NCBI GenBank assembly: GCA_033297075.1 | Contig: MU858045.1 | Coordinates: forward strand, 186,001-250,000 | Origin: Rhypophila decipiens | Lineage: Eukaryota; Ascomycota; Sordariomycetes; Sordariales; Naviculisporaceae | Direction: 5' to 3' | DNA: 64,000 nucleotides | Shown here: piece after piece, positions 11,958-22,988 of the stretch | Position numbering within the stretch: position 1 is the stretch's first letter | Layout of the letters: each line of letters begins with the position of its first letter | The notes under the pieces: generated by a model | The model's database searches: none | Told to the model about the DNA's origin: nothing | What the model saw: only the letters and a program-made list of their open reading frames with translations | Program-made: the position numbers and the translations under genes

Positions 11958-13646
11958 CTATAACCCACCCCATCCGTTCTGGTTATTATTGCTGTTACCG
12001 CCAGGCTGGTAGGCCTTGTACCCAGGATACGCGCCACCACCGCTTTGTTGTGGTTGTTGAGGCTCGGGCATCTGTGGTTCAGGCTGTCTGTAATTGTTAT
12101 TTGGCGTCGGTCGGCTGTACGCCGCTGGCCCAAAATCAAATCCACCACCGCCCATGCCAGAATCTTGCGCGGGAAGGGCCGGCATGGCGGGCTCTACTAC
12201 ATCACGTGAGTATTGGCGGCGAGGGGGCGCCCGAAGCGGCCGCGTCGACTCGGAAGAGTAGTCCCTCGAAGGCGTAGGCCGATCATCGAAACCACTACCA
12301 TAGTCTTGGTCGGGGCCGTAGCCACCTGGGCCACCGCCCATTTGCATAGCAGGCGGGGATCGACGCGGGCCGGGCCCTCCCATACCATATCCTGGACCTC
12401 TCGTTTGTTGCTGGTTGTAGTCGCCCATTTGCGGCTGATTGTAATCTCTCTGTGGCTGGCCATAACCGCCCATTTGCTGTTGATTGTAGTCGTCATGGTA
12501 AGGGGAGGCTTGTCGAGGTGGCGGCCTGTTGCCATGGGTATCGTAGCTGCCTTGCCTAGCTGGTGGACCGTAGGGGCCATTGTTGTTGTAGCCTCCATTA
12601 GGCGGAGACCGTCTGTCTTGTCCCATCGGGTTATTATTATAACCTCCAATGAGCGGGGACTGTCTTCCTTGTCCCATCGGACCACCGACCGCCATTCCGT
12701 ATCCTTGATTTGGGGTCAGTCCCTGGTTCTGGCCATATGGGCCATTGTTTTGATGATAGTCTTGCCCTTGCTGGGCGTAAGGATCATTGTCCATCCCAGG
12801 GGCTGGGAAATACCCATTCGAGCCCGGGCCCGGGGCCGGCCCAGGGGGGCCGTAAGGGCTTCTGTTTCCGGGGGAAATACCGGGGCTTGGACCACGACCT
12901 CCCATACCCACGGCTCCCACAGCACCTACAGCACCTACAGCACCAGCCCCGCCCACAGCACCGGCGGGACCAGCCAAGTTCTGTGCGCTGCTGGCCTCAG
13001 GTTTCTTTAGCTGGTCCATCTCAACAGCCTCCTCTTCAAGCATGATCTTCTTGCTTTCCGCGCCTTCCCAACTAGGCATCGCGGGTAAAGCGTCTTCGTT
13101 GTGAGGCTTTTTGCTGACATCGAATTCGGCGTACTGGGGCGCGGAATACTGCGGCGTAACTCCGGTTTGGAGACCTGGCGGCGGGGGCATCGCATGCGCA
13201 TGTGAAGGCATAGTCGCTGCTGGCGAGAATGGCAACATGGGCGCAGGCGCCTTGTATCCCTGATCAGGGGGTACGTAAGGGTCGTCGAGATACTTGGCTC
13301 GTTTCTGGGGCGGATCGCAGCAGCCACAGCAATCGCCGCAACATTTGAGACAAGAAAAGCACGAACAACAGCAGGACATTCCACAGCAGGCACAGCGGAT
13401 AATGCACCAGACCACCGAGAAAATGATCAAACCGCCCACGATGATGACCGCGATGACAGGCCACTTGCAAAAGCTCGCCTGCATACAGTTGTCCCAGCTG
13501 GAAAACGCCGTCTTCGCATCGTTTATTTGTCCCTCTACCGACGCAACATCCATCCTTTTCGTGATCGCAGGTCGTAAGCTGGCAATTAGCAAGTCCGTGA
13601 ACCCCTCCCGCAGACTCCGCTGCATGGCGACATCGACAGCAGGCAT
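11958..13646 (-). CDS. Fibroin-3-related single-pass membrane protein
   Basis: Single exon, 562 residues. A short N-terminal region (about 1-60) precedes one hydrophobic segment (about 63-80). This is followed by 15 cysteines within residues 81-110, then a long low-complexity cytosolic or extracellular tail rich in Pro, Gly, Gln, Asn and Tyr. The tail includes GAV triplets around residue 220-235 and repeated GGYNNN, PYGPP and YNQQQ units. This layout matches fungal proteins annotated as fibroin-3 related; their biochemical role is not established. The Cys cluster next to the membrane is a plausible palmitoylation or metal-binding site (inference). The start ATG at 13646 gives the full amphipathic N terminus. 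The opposite strand has a long accidental open frame caused by the repetitive codons. Confidence 0.8.
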   Translation of the reverse strand: MPAVDVAMQRSLREGFTDLLIASLRPAITKRMDVASVEGQINDAKTAFSSWDNCMQASFCKWPVIAVIIVGGLIIFSVVWCIIRCACCGMSCCCSCFSCLKCCGDCCGCCDPPQKRAKYLDDPYVPPDQGYKAPAPMLPFSPAATMPSHAHAMPPPPGLQTGVTPQYSAPQYAEFDVSKKPHNEDALPAMPSWEGAESKKIMLEEEAVEMDQLKKPEASSAQNLAGPAGAVGGAGAVGAVGAVGAVGMGGRGPSPGISPGNRSPYGPPGPAPGPGSNGYFPAPGMDNDPYAQQGQDYHQNNGPYGQNQGLTPNQGYGMAVGGPMGQGRQSPLIGGYNNNPMGQDRRSPPNGGYNNNGPYGPPARQGSYDTHGNRPPPRQASPYHDDYNQQQMGGYGQPQRDYNQPQMGDYNQQQTRGPGYGMGGPGPRRSPPAMQMGGGPGGYGPDQDYGSGFDDRPTPSRDYSSESTRPLRAPPRRQYSRDVVEPAMPALPAQDSGMGGGGFDFGPAAYSRPTPNNNYRQPEPQMPEPQQPQQSGGGAYPGYKAYQPGGNSNNNQNGWGGL

Positions 13647-16499
13647 CTTGACCTTGAACTATTACCCCCTTCCTTCGCTCAGAAACGAAAAAAAAAACCA
13701 AGTCTTGCGCCAATGGTTTGGCTGTTGAGTTGGCGAGGAGAGGATGTCTGGTAAAGGCGCAGGCGTCGTCAAGTCCTACAGCCTCATCCTGGTCTTCTTT
13801 CGCAACTCGGGTCAGTTGTGTCTGATCGTCTTTGTTTGGAGTCGTTAAAACGAGGACCTAAAGGCAACACAGGCTAATATCGTGGGTAGGTGTGCAACGC
13901 GATTCCTCAATATAATCTCCGGGTTCGTGCACAAGAGAAGTGGTGCTGTCTCGCAGGGCGAATCGATGTTGGAAAGGGCTGTTTGTTCAGATGCAGTGTA
14001 TCGTCGTCGTCGGTAAAAATTCGTTGTATGAATTGGAGAAGCCAATAAATGAGGAAGGCGTATCCCTAACCCGTGTGTAAAATAAAGAAGGGATTGGAGG
14101 TGAAAGTGTTGGCATAAAAGACCAACGCAGGCGCTTGTGAGTTGGATTGTTGAAAAGTGGGCTTCGGAAAATGCAAACAAAACAGTTGAAAGAATGAATC
14201 GTGAAATTCGAAGATGAGTAACGAGAGAGCGGCGAAGGCGAACAATCGGCGAGAAAGTTGAATCGTGACTGTCACCCGACACGGGAAACGAAAGACTAGG
14301 TGTGAATGGCTTGTCCGAGAGGCGCTCCTGGCTGGTCAGTCGTTGCGTCCAGATGAAACTGGGAAGGCGCAGCGGCTGAGCAAAGCAGGAACAACCACCA
14401 AATCACAAGACGAGCAGAGCGAGCGTAAAGGATGGGAGGACGTCACCCAAAAATATCAAAAACACCCACACCGTGTTCCTTTCCTCGGAGGAGAAGAGGA
14501 GAAAAGAGGGTGCATTTTGGCAGGCCCGGCACTGGTCGAGGCGCATTGACCCCTTATCCGACAATCACCCCCGAGACCTGCATGCAGTGCTGCAGGTACG
14601 GAGCCACAGGGGTCTTCAGCCAAACCCACTGAAGAGTCCAGTGTCCACAACGGTGGCCCGGGTCACTGGCATGTGGGTGACCTTGGCCAGAACCACGATA
14701 ACCGACCCAACGTTTGGTAAGAATACCAACAGCTAATCTCTGTGGTTGAAGAATTTGTTTTAATATCGCGACTTTGTAACCAACACGTTGAAGAAATCTC
14801 ACCAAGAACCCAAGTCCGGTATTGTTCTTCGAGGCTATAAGAAACAGGGCAGGACATAAGTTTCCGACTTGTGTCAAACACACACACTCTTGCGGCTGCT
14901 TACTATTCTCTTCTAAGTCCGAGAGCTAGTTAACAATACAAACAGGAGAAACAGAGATCGCCATCAAAGAACAAGAAACTCCCATCCTCCAATTTCTCAT
15001 CCTCGCAGTTTAAAGAGAGCTTGTGTGGGGTTTCAAACACTCCTGAAATTGCCCCCCAGATTGGAAGAGATGAAAAATGCATGGACATCCCTGCATGGAG
15101 TCTCGAAGCCTTGTGTATCCGGAATTGGGATTGTCCCATGCCCCTGTCAGGCTGCCAGCCAGCAGTAGCCTTGCCTTTCAGCCACCTGTGCCCTGAACAT
15201 CCTCCACCAAACGGATTTGATGCCTGAGAGGAGGCTGAAAGAACGACGTCAATGACATCTTAACTTTTGCTTAAGAAGTATCATACGGATATGCATACGT
15301 TTCGCGGACAACAAGCCAACAAGTGGGTAGTAACCGACTGGTAGTGGCCGATCACTTATTCTGACTCGGGGGAGAACCCGTGGTCGTTCAAACTTGACTC
15401 GGATCAAGATTAGTAATTGACAAAACAGAACTCTTCGATGAAGCTACTCTCGGCTGAAATTGATCTTGTCAAAGGTTGCCACGATACCATAAACCATTTG
15501 AGAGCATGCAGGCTGAATCTTGCGGAATCTGAAGATAAGAAATCGAAGACGCCCGCGGAGTTCGTATATCCGGCTCCGGTGGAGAAAGCAGGGCGTGAGA
15601 GGGTTTTTCACTCGAAGCCAGTACGAATTAACGGTGCATGGATTTCAAATTAACTACGATCGTTGGGAACGAAGCCGGTATCTCTGGTTTCCCCACCATG
15701 TGTTCAAGGCGTCGACAGACCATAATAATCCGCCCCTCTCGGTTGAACCCCAAGCCTTAGATGTTGTTCATCACCGGTGTCACCTTGTTTCCTTCCTAGG
15801 TTGGGTATTAACCGGAGCAAAGTGTCCACTCCGCCGGACAACGCCACTGATATCAACAATTACGCGGCATTGGGCATCTCATCTTGTACAAGCGCCGTCA
15901 TTGTGCTCACGGGACTGATTGTGGGACGAACATGTCGAGTCATATGTTCCGTAGTGTGTCATTTCTACTGGAAAGTGGAAATATAATAGAGCCGTAAGAT
16001 TTTGACGACATGAGTCTAAATATTAACGTAAATACATACATATGGAGAAGACATTCCTGAGGACCCCTGGGTTCTGAAAGTCAGCCGGTAGGAAGATTGA
16101 TACACACAAGAAAGGAAGACGGTGGATTACACAAAGCCGCAGAAAACGTCACCCCGTAAATATTTCCAACCTGCCCACATATTCTCTCCCGTCGCCAGTG
16201 CCGGACACCGAACCAACCTGTTGTACAACAGAGCTGGCCGTCAACCAGCTAAACCTAAATCCAGACCTAAATCCAACCTAGTCCAATCCATCGCAGGAAA
16301 CGAGTGCAGAAACAAGGAACAAAGAATCCCATGAAAGAATGCCGGCCCATTCGTATGCCAAAAACGCCCCGATGCTTTAGCGAACTCGCGACGACTGTGT
16401 GGTATCATTTCAATCCAACCCCACAATTATCCAGACTCTTTCACCCAAAAATACATTTCAAGAACCAACCGGTCACCCCGACGTCACCGCGACGCTCGT
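13647..16499. other. Gene-free interval
   Basis: About 2.9 kb. The first part (to about 14280) is likely promoter and leader of the gene at 11958-13646, with T-rich stretches on the minus strand. The rest has short frames with no recognisable product; the 3' UTR of the RCR gene should lie just before 16500. Confidence 0.45.
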
Positions 16500-17192
16500 T
16501 CAAGTCCGTTTGCTGGGCGGGGGTCCCTCAGGCGGCGCATAGTTGTCACCAGTGCCGCGCTGATATGTTTGAGGGGGTTGCTGTAGCTCAATTCCGCTCT
16601 GCTGTCCACCATACGGCGACGAGTTGTAGTTATTGTTATTGTTGTTGTAGGGGTTGCTCGAGTCACCCTGCGGCGGGCCGTAGTAGCCGTCGTTGGCGTT
16701 GAACTTGTTGCCCGTGTTGTCAGGGTAGACGTATTGCGGAGGCGGGGGTCCGCCCTGGACGTTGGTGCTCCCATTCTGAGGGTAAGGTGTATAAGGTGGA
16801 GCGGGTCCGGCGAGGAAACCCGTTCCGTACAACGGTCTTTGACCGCGAGCACGGCGCGCGCGAGCATTTCTACGCCTAGATTGCGAGGAAAATTAATTGT
16901 TAGCCACTTCATCTTTCTGACATTTGAACTGGCGACGGAATCGGAATACATACGATATCATAAGAAGAACGAGGATAAAGGTGAGGACTATCGCTCCTGC
17001 CAATACCCATCGTCCCCACCATCCCCATGATGACCTATGGCACCTGCCACTCGAATCGATCCATCCGTAATCGCAGCTGTAGTTGAGATTGTTAGTATTG
17101 CGTACCGACCTGGATCTTGAACACATTGCGCATAGAACTTACTATGCCCGTTTTGCGAGCCCGGCGAGCTCGTGTGCGACGACTGGCGCCAT
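16500..17192 (-). CDS. RCR-family membrane protein (Congo red resistance / chitin regulation type)
   Basis: Three exons, 17192..17143, 17076..16954 and 16875..16500, give 182 residues. The introns have GTAAGT and GTATGT donors; the first has a TACTAAC branch site, and the frame is kept across both. The protein starts MAPVVAHELAG, has CDYGW and W-rich sequence (18-40), one transmembrane segment (about 40-58), an Arg-rich stop-transfer patch (59-71), YGTGF (74-78) and a Pro/Asn/Gln-rich tail with a PPQY motif (103-106). The short lumenal end, single helix, basic patch and PY motif are the plan of yeast Rcr1/Rcr2, membrane proteins that bind the ubiquitin ligase Rsp5 through PY motifs and affect chitin deposition and permease traffic. 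A role in trafficking or cell-wall control is inferred from the family. Confidence 0.85.
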
Positions 17193-18740
17193 TGATATGT
17201 GGTTTGATATGTGGTATTGATAAGATGTATTGGGCTATGGAACTATCTCAAGCTTATTTTTCTCGCAGCTTGTTGAGATAATGATCCAAGTGATTGAGTC
17301 AAGTGAAGAATATTTAGAGATGCACAGTTTTGATTGATGTCGAGAGAAGACGTGCGAAGGTGGCGGGTTGCACTGCTTTCACAGAATGACGAAGGTAATC
17401 GGCAACAAAGCAGGGACCGGGAACGGGTGACGTTCTTTACTTAAAGTTTCAAGGGTGTGGGACAGCCAAGCATTCCAAGCCCAACTTTCAACTGCTTGGG
17501 CGGATGGCGTTGATTCCGTCGGTGACAACTCTCCTCTAGATGGACGCTATGTCACGCAGTAACCTGGCCAGAAACTTAAAATGCGACGGGAGATTTGGAA
17601 TTCAAACGGGCAGGGGCCTAAGAACTTTCATCAATATCACGAGATAATCACTTGCTTCAACAGTCCTCTCCGTCGTCGGAATCTTGACCTTTGTTCGGTT
17701 TCGTTGTTCGAGGATAACGTGGGCGACTGTGGCTGAGTAACCTGATTGTGAAGTCACTTCGCTCTCATTCGTTGGCCACTTTGGTTGATCGGAAGGTGCC
17801 AAGCAACATCGTGAACTTTCAAAGATCGGAGGGAGCCCATGCCAAGTGCTGCGGCCCGAACATTGAAAACCATCTGCCCCCGCTTCGGCAGGTTCTCAAA
17901 ACCCTCTGCTTCTTCTGGAATAATCTGGACAGAAATGCCTGTCAGTTGACTGTGGGAGTTGAGGCACATAAGGCTGTCCAGTGGCTTTGAGACTCCGTAC
18001 GGGGTACGGGATACGGAGTACGAAGTAGCTTACGCCGTATCTCGTATGCCCTGCTCCCCGGGCTTCGCCAACTAGGCTGCTGGGCTGGAGACACTGTGAA
18101 AGTTCCATGCTGCGGTTTGACAGAGGAGATGAGCCTCCTCTTACAAATTCGAAGCGTGCGTAAACTTGGCGTATCCCCTAGATCTGAAATTCTGTTACCA
18201 GGGCCGCATTGGCAGGGTTTTGAGAATGTGGCGTTGCTATTGGGCGCAAGTTCAAAGATTGAACAGCAGGCATGATATCAGAGTATCAGATAGTTGCACG
18301 TCGTACTGTTCAGTCACAGCCTTGCGGTTGACTCCTCATTGACCCTTGCTTGGATTGAACAAGATATCAGATGCACTACCTGGTAGTGAATACAGATATG
18401 GTGTGGCTGGTGAGTAAACAGGTTGGCGGGTATTCCTTTATCAAAAACAAATTAAGTTTAACGGCGTTCTTGAAACTAACCAGTATGCTCACCCTCGATT
18501 TTGAGATTTCTCTGCAACTGATACCGGACTACCAGAGTTATGCAACTAAGGTGACAGAAATCGACCCACTGGGGCACAAAAGCTGAAAGTCGGTGCACGC
18601 ACCAATCCCGTCCCTTCCACACGTGATTTTTTGCCCCACTACCAGTCGCTCGCCCACAAACTATTTCGATTCAGCACTTGAAAAATCCCATCGACAGCCA
18701 AGCACTAACAACAGGAAGCTCTCTTGCCATCGACTTCAAA
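17193..18740. other. Intergenic region between divergent RCR and RPS16 genes
   Basis: About 1.5 kb, the shared upstream region of a minus-strand and a plus-strand gene. Near 17998-18030 there are GTACGGGGTACGGGATACGGAGTACG-like short repeats. No supported coding frame. Confidence 0.45.
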
Positions 18741-19459
18741 ATGGCGGCGCAAGCAGTACAGGTTTTCGGCAAGAAGAAGAACGCCACCGGTGAGATATTC
18801 CCATTGAATCTCTTTTGACGGAATTTTGCAGGAAGAGCAAAATAATTGGAGACCGACAAAATTGGACGCGAAAATGCTGACGATATTTCTCGATTCGCAG
18901 CCGTTGCCAGAGCGGTGGCCGGCAAGGGCCTGATCAAGGTCAACGGCACCCCCCTCAAGCTCTTCGCCCCCGAGATTCTCCGCGCAAAGCTGTACGAACC
19001 CATCCTCCTCCTCGGCGTCGACAAGTTCGCCGGAGTCGACATCCGGATCAGAGTTGCCGGTGGTGGTCATGTTTCGCGTGTCTACGCTGTTCGCCAGGCG
19101 GTATGTTGCACACTCGAGGACTCTTAGATTTTTCTGATGGATGAATTGCTGACTGACAATTTTGCACCAATACAGATAGCCAAGGCCATCGTTAGTCCTC
19201 CCTGAGCCCAACTCTCTCCTTGACGAAACAATCGTTACAACACGAAATGTGGTCGCAAAAGCAGACGGAATACTGACATGACAACCTCCTGTAGATTGCC
19301 TACTACGCCAAGTACGTCGATGAGCACACCAAGAACCTCCTCAAGACCGCCCTTATCCAATTCGACCGCTCTCTCCTCGTCGCCGATCCCAGACGTTGCG
19401 AGCCCAAGAAGTTCGGTGGTAAAGGTGCCCGCTCCAGATTCCAGAAGTCTTATCGTTAA
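18741..19459 (+). CDS. RPS16: 40S ribosomal protein S16 (uS9)
   Basis: Four exons, 18741..18789, 18901..19100, 19176..19190 and 19295..19459, give 142 residues, the usual S16 length. The protein begins [20 protein letters not shown], contains [24 protein letters not shown] and YYAKYVDE, and ends with the family's [16 protein letters not shown] tail, which reaches toward the P-site tRNA in the small ribosomal subunit. The third exon is only 15 nt and encodes IAKAI. Without it the well-conserved helix between RQA and IAYY would lose five residues, so the microexon is required by homology. Its donor is the less common GTTAGT. An AATAAA sits near 19745 and may serve polyadenylation. Confidence 0.95.
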
Positions 19460-22249
19460 GCGGTTTCTCTTTTGGGGCTGGGAAGGCAAGGAAAGGTTTA
19501 TTGCGTGGTGGGCACAAAGGACGGCGTTTGGCAGGCATTTGCATTGGTCTGAAGACATCAACTACAAAACGAGTCGATCAGCAGCGCCTTCTCTCCGACG
19601 ATGGATTATGGCTGGCCTTTTGGGGTGGTTTCCACATTACCATAATCACCCCAGTCGATATCAGGGAATGAGATTTTTTACGCCTCAAAAGTTGGTGGCA
19701 CTGGCTCTATTTTCCCTATTTCGGTACCATTTGTGCCTTACGAAATAAACGCTTTGTAACGGCAACGCAATATCACGTCTCTGCGGTTGATGATTTTCTC
19801 TTTTTTCTTAATGATTGATAAAATATCCTTCCCCGGCTTAACAAATTGCGGTGTCTTTCCCATGGTCTTGATGACAGCCATTAACTTGTGAGAATCGACA
19901 TCCACTTTCCGCTGCAAAGGATTCTCAACCCGACAAAAGAACCCCAGGGAAATGGATGAATGGGGGAATCACTACGGCAACAACCACGGAACAATATTTC
20001 GACACCATTTAAGTCTGTTAAAGGCCTTGCTTAACTTCCACCTAGGTAGGTCCCAACAGACCTCTCCTCTGAACACAGGGACTGAGATTAGGCACAAGAA
20101 AGCGAGCAGCATTTGCCTATCGTGGAAGAGTTATCCCCTGATTGCTTGTCCAGTCCGCATGTGTGATTCGATTGATATGGATAGATGGGGTAGCCAGGTT
20201 ATGAGGCAGGTAAACCCCTAAGTTAGACCCAGCCTCATGCCTTGGATATCGGCTTTCTCTTTCAGTGTTTTAGACATGTCTAGTGAGGTGTATCAATTGA
20301 CCTGAGAGGGCAACTATCCATCCCATCGGCTACGCACGAGTTTCCTTGCGAACCTGTTCAGGCACAGTCTACCTGCTTCCTTCCAGGTTGCGCTCTCGCC
20401 ATGTACTGTTTCGTATACTTAGTAACGTATTAGTACAGCACTCCACGGTAAAAATTGGTATACCTGGTTGACAAGGTTACTAGGCCTACCAGTGACTTTG
20501 ATAATACGTTTTTATTATAGAAATAATGCATTTTATCAGCTTGTAAAGGGCCTATTTAACAATATAATAAGGTGTTTTAAGTCACGAGCAAGGGCCCTAG
20601 TCAGGTAGTGTAGGTTGACTATTTACCGTGGAATACTGTACACTATAGTACGAAACGCCAGGAGGGATTCGTTGAGATGTCCGATTTTGAGAGGGCGATA
20701 TACTTATAGAGCCCCCTGTATATGTATGAAATTTTTCACAACATCTCCCTCGTCTATCTATCTTGAACACGGTATCCGTAGATGAACCGAATCTGTTTCA
20801 GTGGAGAGGAGCCATACGGACGACGCCCAGTAGGACTGACGGGAATACGCGACAGGCGGTTTGTACTTACCATTAGTACGTCACCACAGACTATCTTGCA
20901 TGTGTCAAGACCCTTTCTTCATGAAAAAGAAAACCCAAAAGATGTATCAACTCAACAGGAAAAAGTACTGGAATCACGACTCAAATCACATCTTTACCCA
21001 GATCAGATATTTCCTCAACTCATGCAAGCTGCAAAACGAGGTACGTACCGGTCGAGCAAAGGGATGTCTGCCCATATGTAGGAAGAATTTCCTGTCAACC
21101 AATCACACCATCACACGTCAATGATCGGTTTTTATCCCCCTTTCAACCTACCTTAGCTACGTATGCTGAGAAGGTTTCATAAACTTGTTAGAAAAGAGAG
21201 AGAATTTGGGCATTTTAATCAGTAGAAGAAAGAAAAAGGCTATTTATGGTATGTGGTCTGTGTGTGCTTTAAAGGTGCGCCTTTCCCCCGATCTTCGTTC
21301 TCGACGTACGTTGCCTAACTCCCTCTCCATTTCCTACGTACATCGAACATTTCCACTTCAGCCTGGGGACTTTTTTCTGTCTTGAACATTCCGAGAATAC
21401 TGGAGTTTTAAAACACTTTCCAAGCTTGGCTACGTCCTGCGACATCCAGAGTGTTTTATGTACCGTTTGTCCTCTCTCCTTACGTCTTGTCCATTTTCCT
21501 CGTCGAGTCGAGATCGGAAAAGCAAGTGCTTCTGCAACGTAACCAAAGGCTTGTTCGAGAGCAATTGGTATTCTCCCATTCCTCTCTCCAGTCTGTCGTT
21601 AATACCAAAAGGTTCATTCATCAGTCATGAAGCTATTAAACTACCTGAGGGCGAGTTTAGTTTCCTCTCCTCAAGGAAGAGAATACAAACTTGTCACATG
21701 AAATGCACACAACACCTGGCAAATGAAAAATATACCCCCTTCCGTTCCCGACACCCTGCCCCAAAACAAACACGCTTCAAAAGAAAGCGAAAGAGAGAGA
21801 AAAAAAGGATGTTCCAAACAAAATAGGGCAGCGAGTGGCCAGCGCCACCTCCCCTGTGTTGCTAGTATTCTAATCCAGCTTTGCGGCCTACAAGCGTGAG
21901 CTTGTCTAGGTGTTCATGAGTCTAGGTCGCGTTGGTATGCTTGTGTCGGGTGAGTCAAGGATGCATCGTGCCATACTAAGAAAAGCTAACATGTGGGATG
22001 AGTTTCAAAAAGGTCTGACGGCACCGCAGCCTTTCAAGCGGGAGTGGTTGAACAAGGTGGTAACGGAGGTGTCTTGGTCGTCGCCGGCCGTGTCGAATAA
22101 AGTTCCCCAAAAGCAATCGAAATACGAAAGAAAATACCGATTCGTTTCGCAAATATCAGTCTCCTGCCCGGGCGCCTGGACTGATGAACCAAACATGGCC
22201 GAGAGCGGAGGGGAAAAACGTATGGCGCTCATATATAATCACGACTCCA
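19460..22249. other. Gene-free interval with a foldback element
   Basis: About 2.8 kb between RPS16 and the 3' end of ARL8. It contains the RPS16 3' UTR, the inverted-repeat element at 20408-20656, an AT-rich segment around 20500-20570, and only short unsupported frames. Confidence 0.45.
20408..20656. repeat. Foldback (MITE-like) element with imperfect terminal inverted repeats
   Basis: The left end starts GTTTCGTA and the right end is its complement TACGAAAC. Further in, both arms share GTACAG, TCCACGGTAAA, CTAGG and GTGACTT blocks in matching order, so the arms pair over roughly 85-95 nt each. The centre is AT-rich and non-coding. Size and structure fit a non-autonomous DNA transposon remnant. 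I could not find a clear target-site duplication, and several arm mismatches are C/T or G/A. Confidence 0.55.
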
Positions 22250-22988
22250 TCATCTGTTGGCAAATCTCATCAGCCACTGGATGACGGCATCCAAATTGGT
22301 CTCCTCTTTCGCCGATATTCCATAACACGACACCTCTCGATGCGCTATGTTCTTCAGGTCCATGGCGTCGATCAGCTCGTCCACGCTGAGTTTATTCGGA
22401 AGGTCGGATTTATTCCCGAGCACTAGAAGAGGAATTCCGGCAAGACGCTCCTTTTCCATTAATAAATGGAGCTCCTCTCGGGCCATGGGAAGCAGGGCAA
22501 CGTCGGCAATATCGACAATGAATACTATTGCGTCGACACCATGGCAATATCTCTCCCACATTTGGCGGAAGCGGGGTTGCCCACCCAAGTCCCAGCACTT
22601 GAGTGTCACATGCCCCCGTTGCACCCGCTTCATGTTGAAACCAACTGTAGGAATGGAACTGCAAAGAGGTCAGCAGGAGCAGGCAATCGGGAAGGTGAAG
22701 ATAACCGGGAAGAGTGGTTTTGACAAGCATCTAGACGGGGTGTTGTCGAATGGCCTGACGTACTCAACTGTGAACTCGCCGCCCGAGAGAACTCGGAGAA
22801 GGGACGTTTTCCCTGCATTCTGAAGTCCTATCATGGTCACGTCCATTTCGGTTGCCCTGCACAACGGTCAGTCCAAGCCTCAGTGGTTGATATTGATGGT
22901 GAGATTCCGAGGACGAGAGGAAGCAGCTACACACTCACCAGAAGGTCCTGAGCAACCAGTCATAGACTTTTCGAAATAATCCCGCCAT
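22250..22988 (-). CDS. ARL8: ARL8-type Arf-like small GTPase
   Basis: Three exons, 22988..22939, 22856..22764 and 22658..22250, give 183 residues, close to the 186 of animal ARL8. The N-terminal amphipathic helix MAGLFRKVYDWLLRTFW is as in ARL8. P-loop GLQNAGKTS is at 27-35, switch I region with SIPTVGFN at 49-56, switch II WDLGGQ at 70-75, NKSD at 130-133 and a C-terminal SAK motif. The frame across both splice junctions restores the family sequence exactly (VDSIPTVGFN). Residue 2 is Ala, not the Gly that Arf proteins need for myristoylation, as expected for ARL8. In other eukaryotes ARL8 acts on lysosome/vacuole membranes to recruit tethering and motor adaptors; the vacuolar role here is inferred. 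Confidence 0.92.

Noticed and set aside
12213..13010. 265-codon plus-strand frame opposite the fibroin-3-related gene
   Set aside because: It is produced by the repetitive Pro/Gly/Asn codons of the real gene; the product is Arg/Val/His-rich without features.
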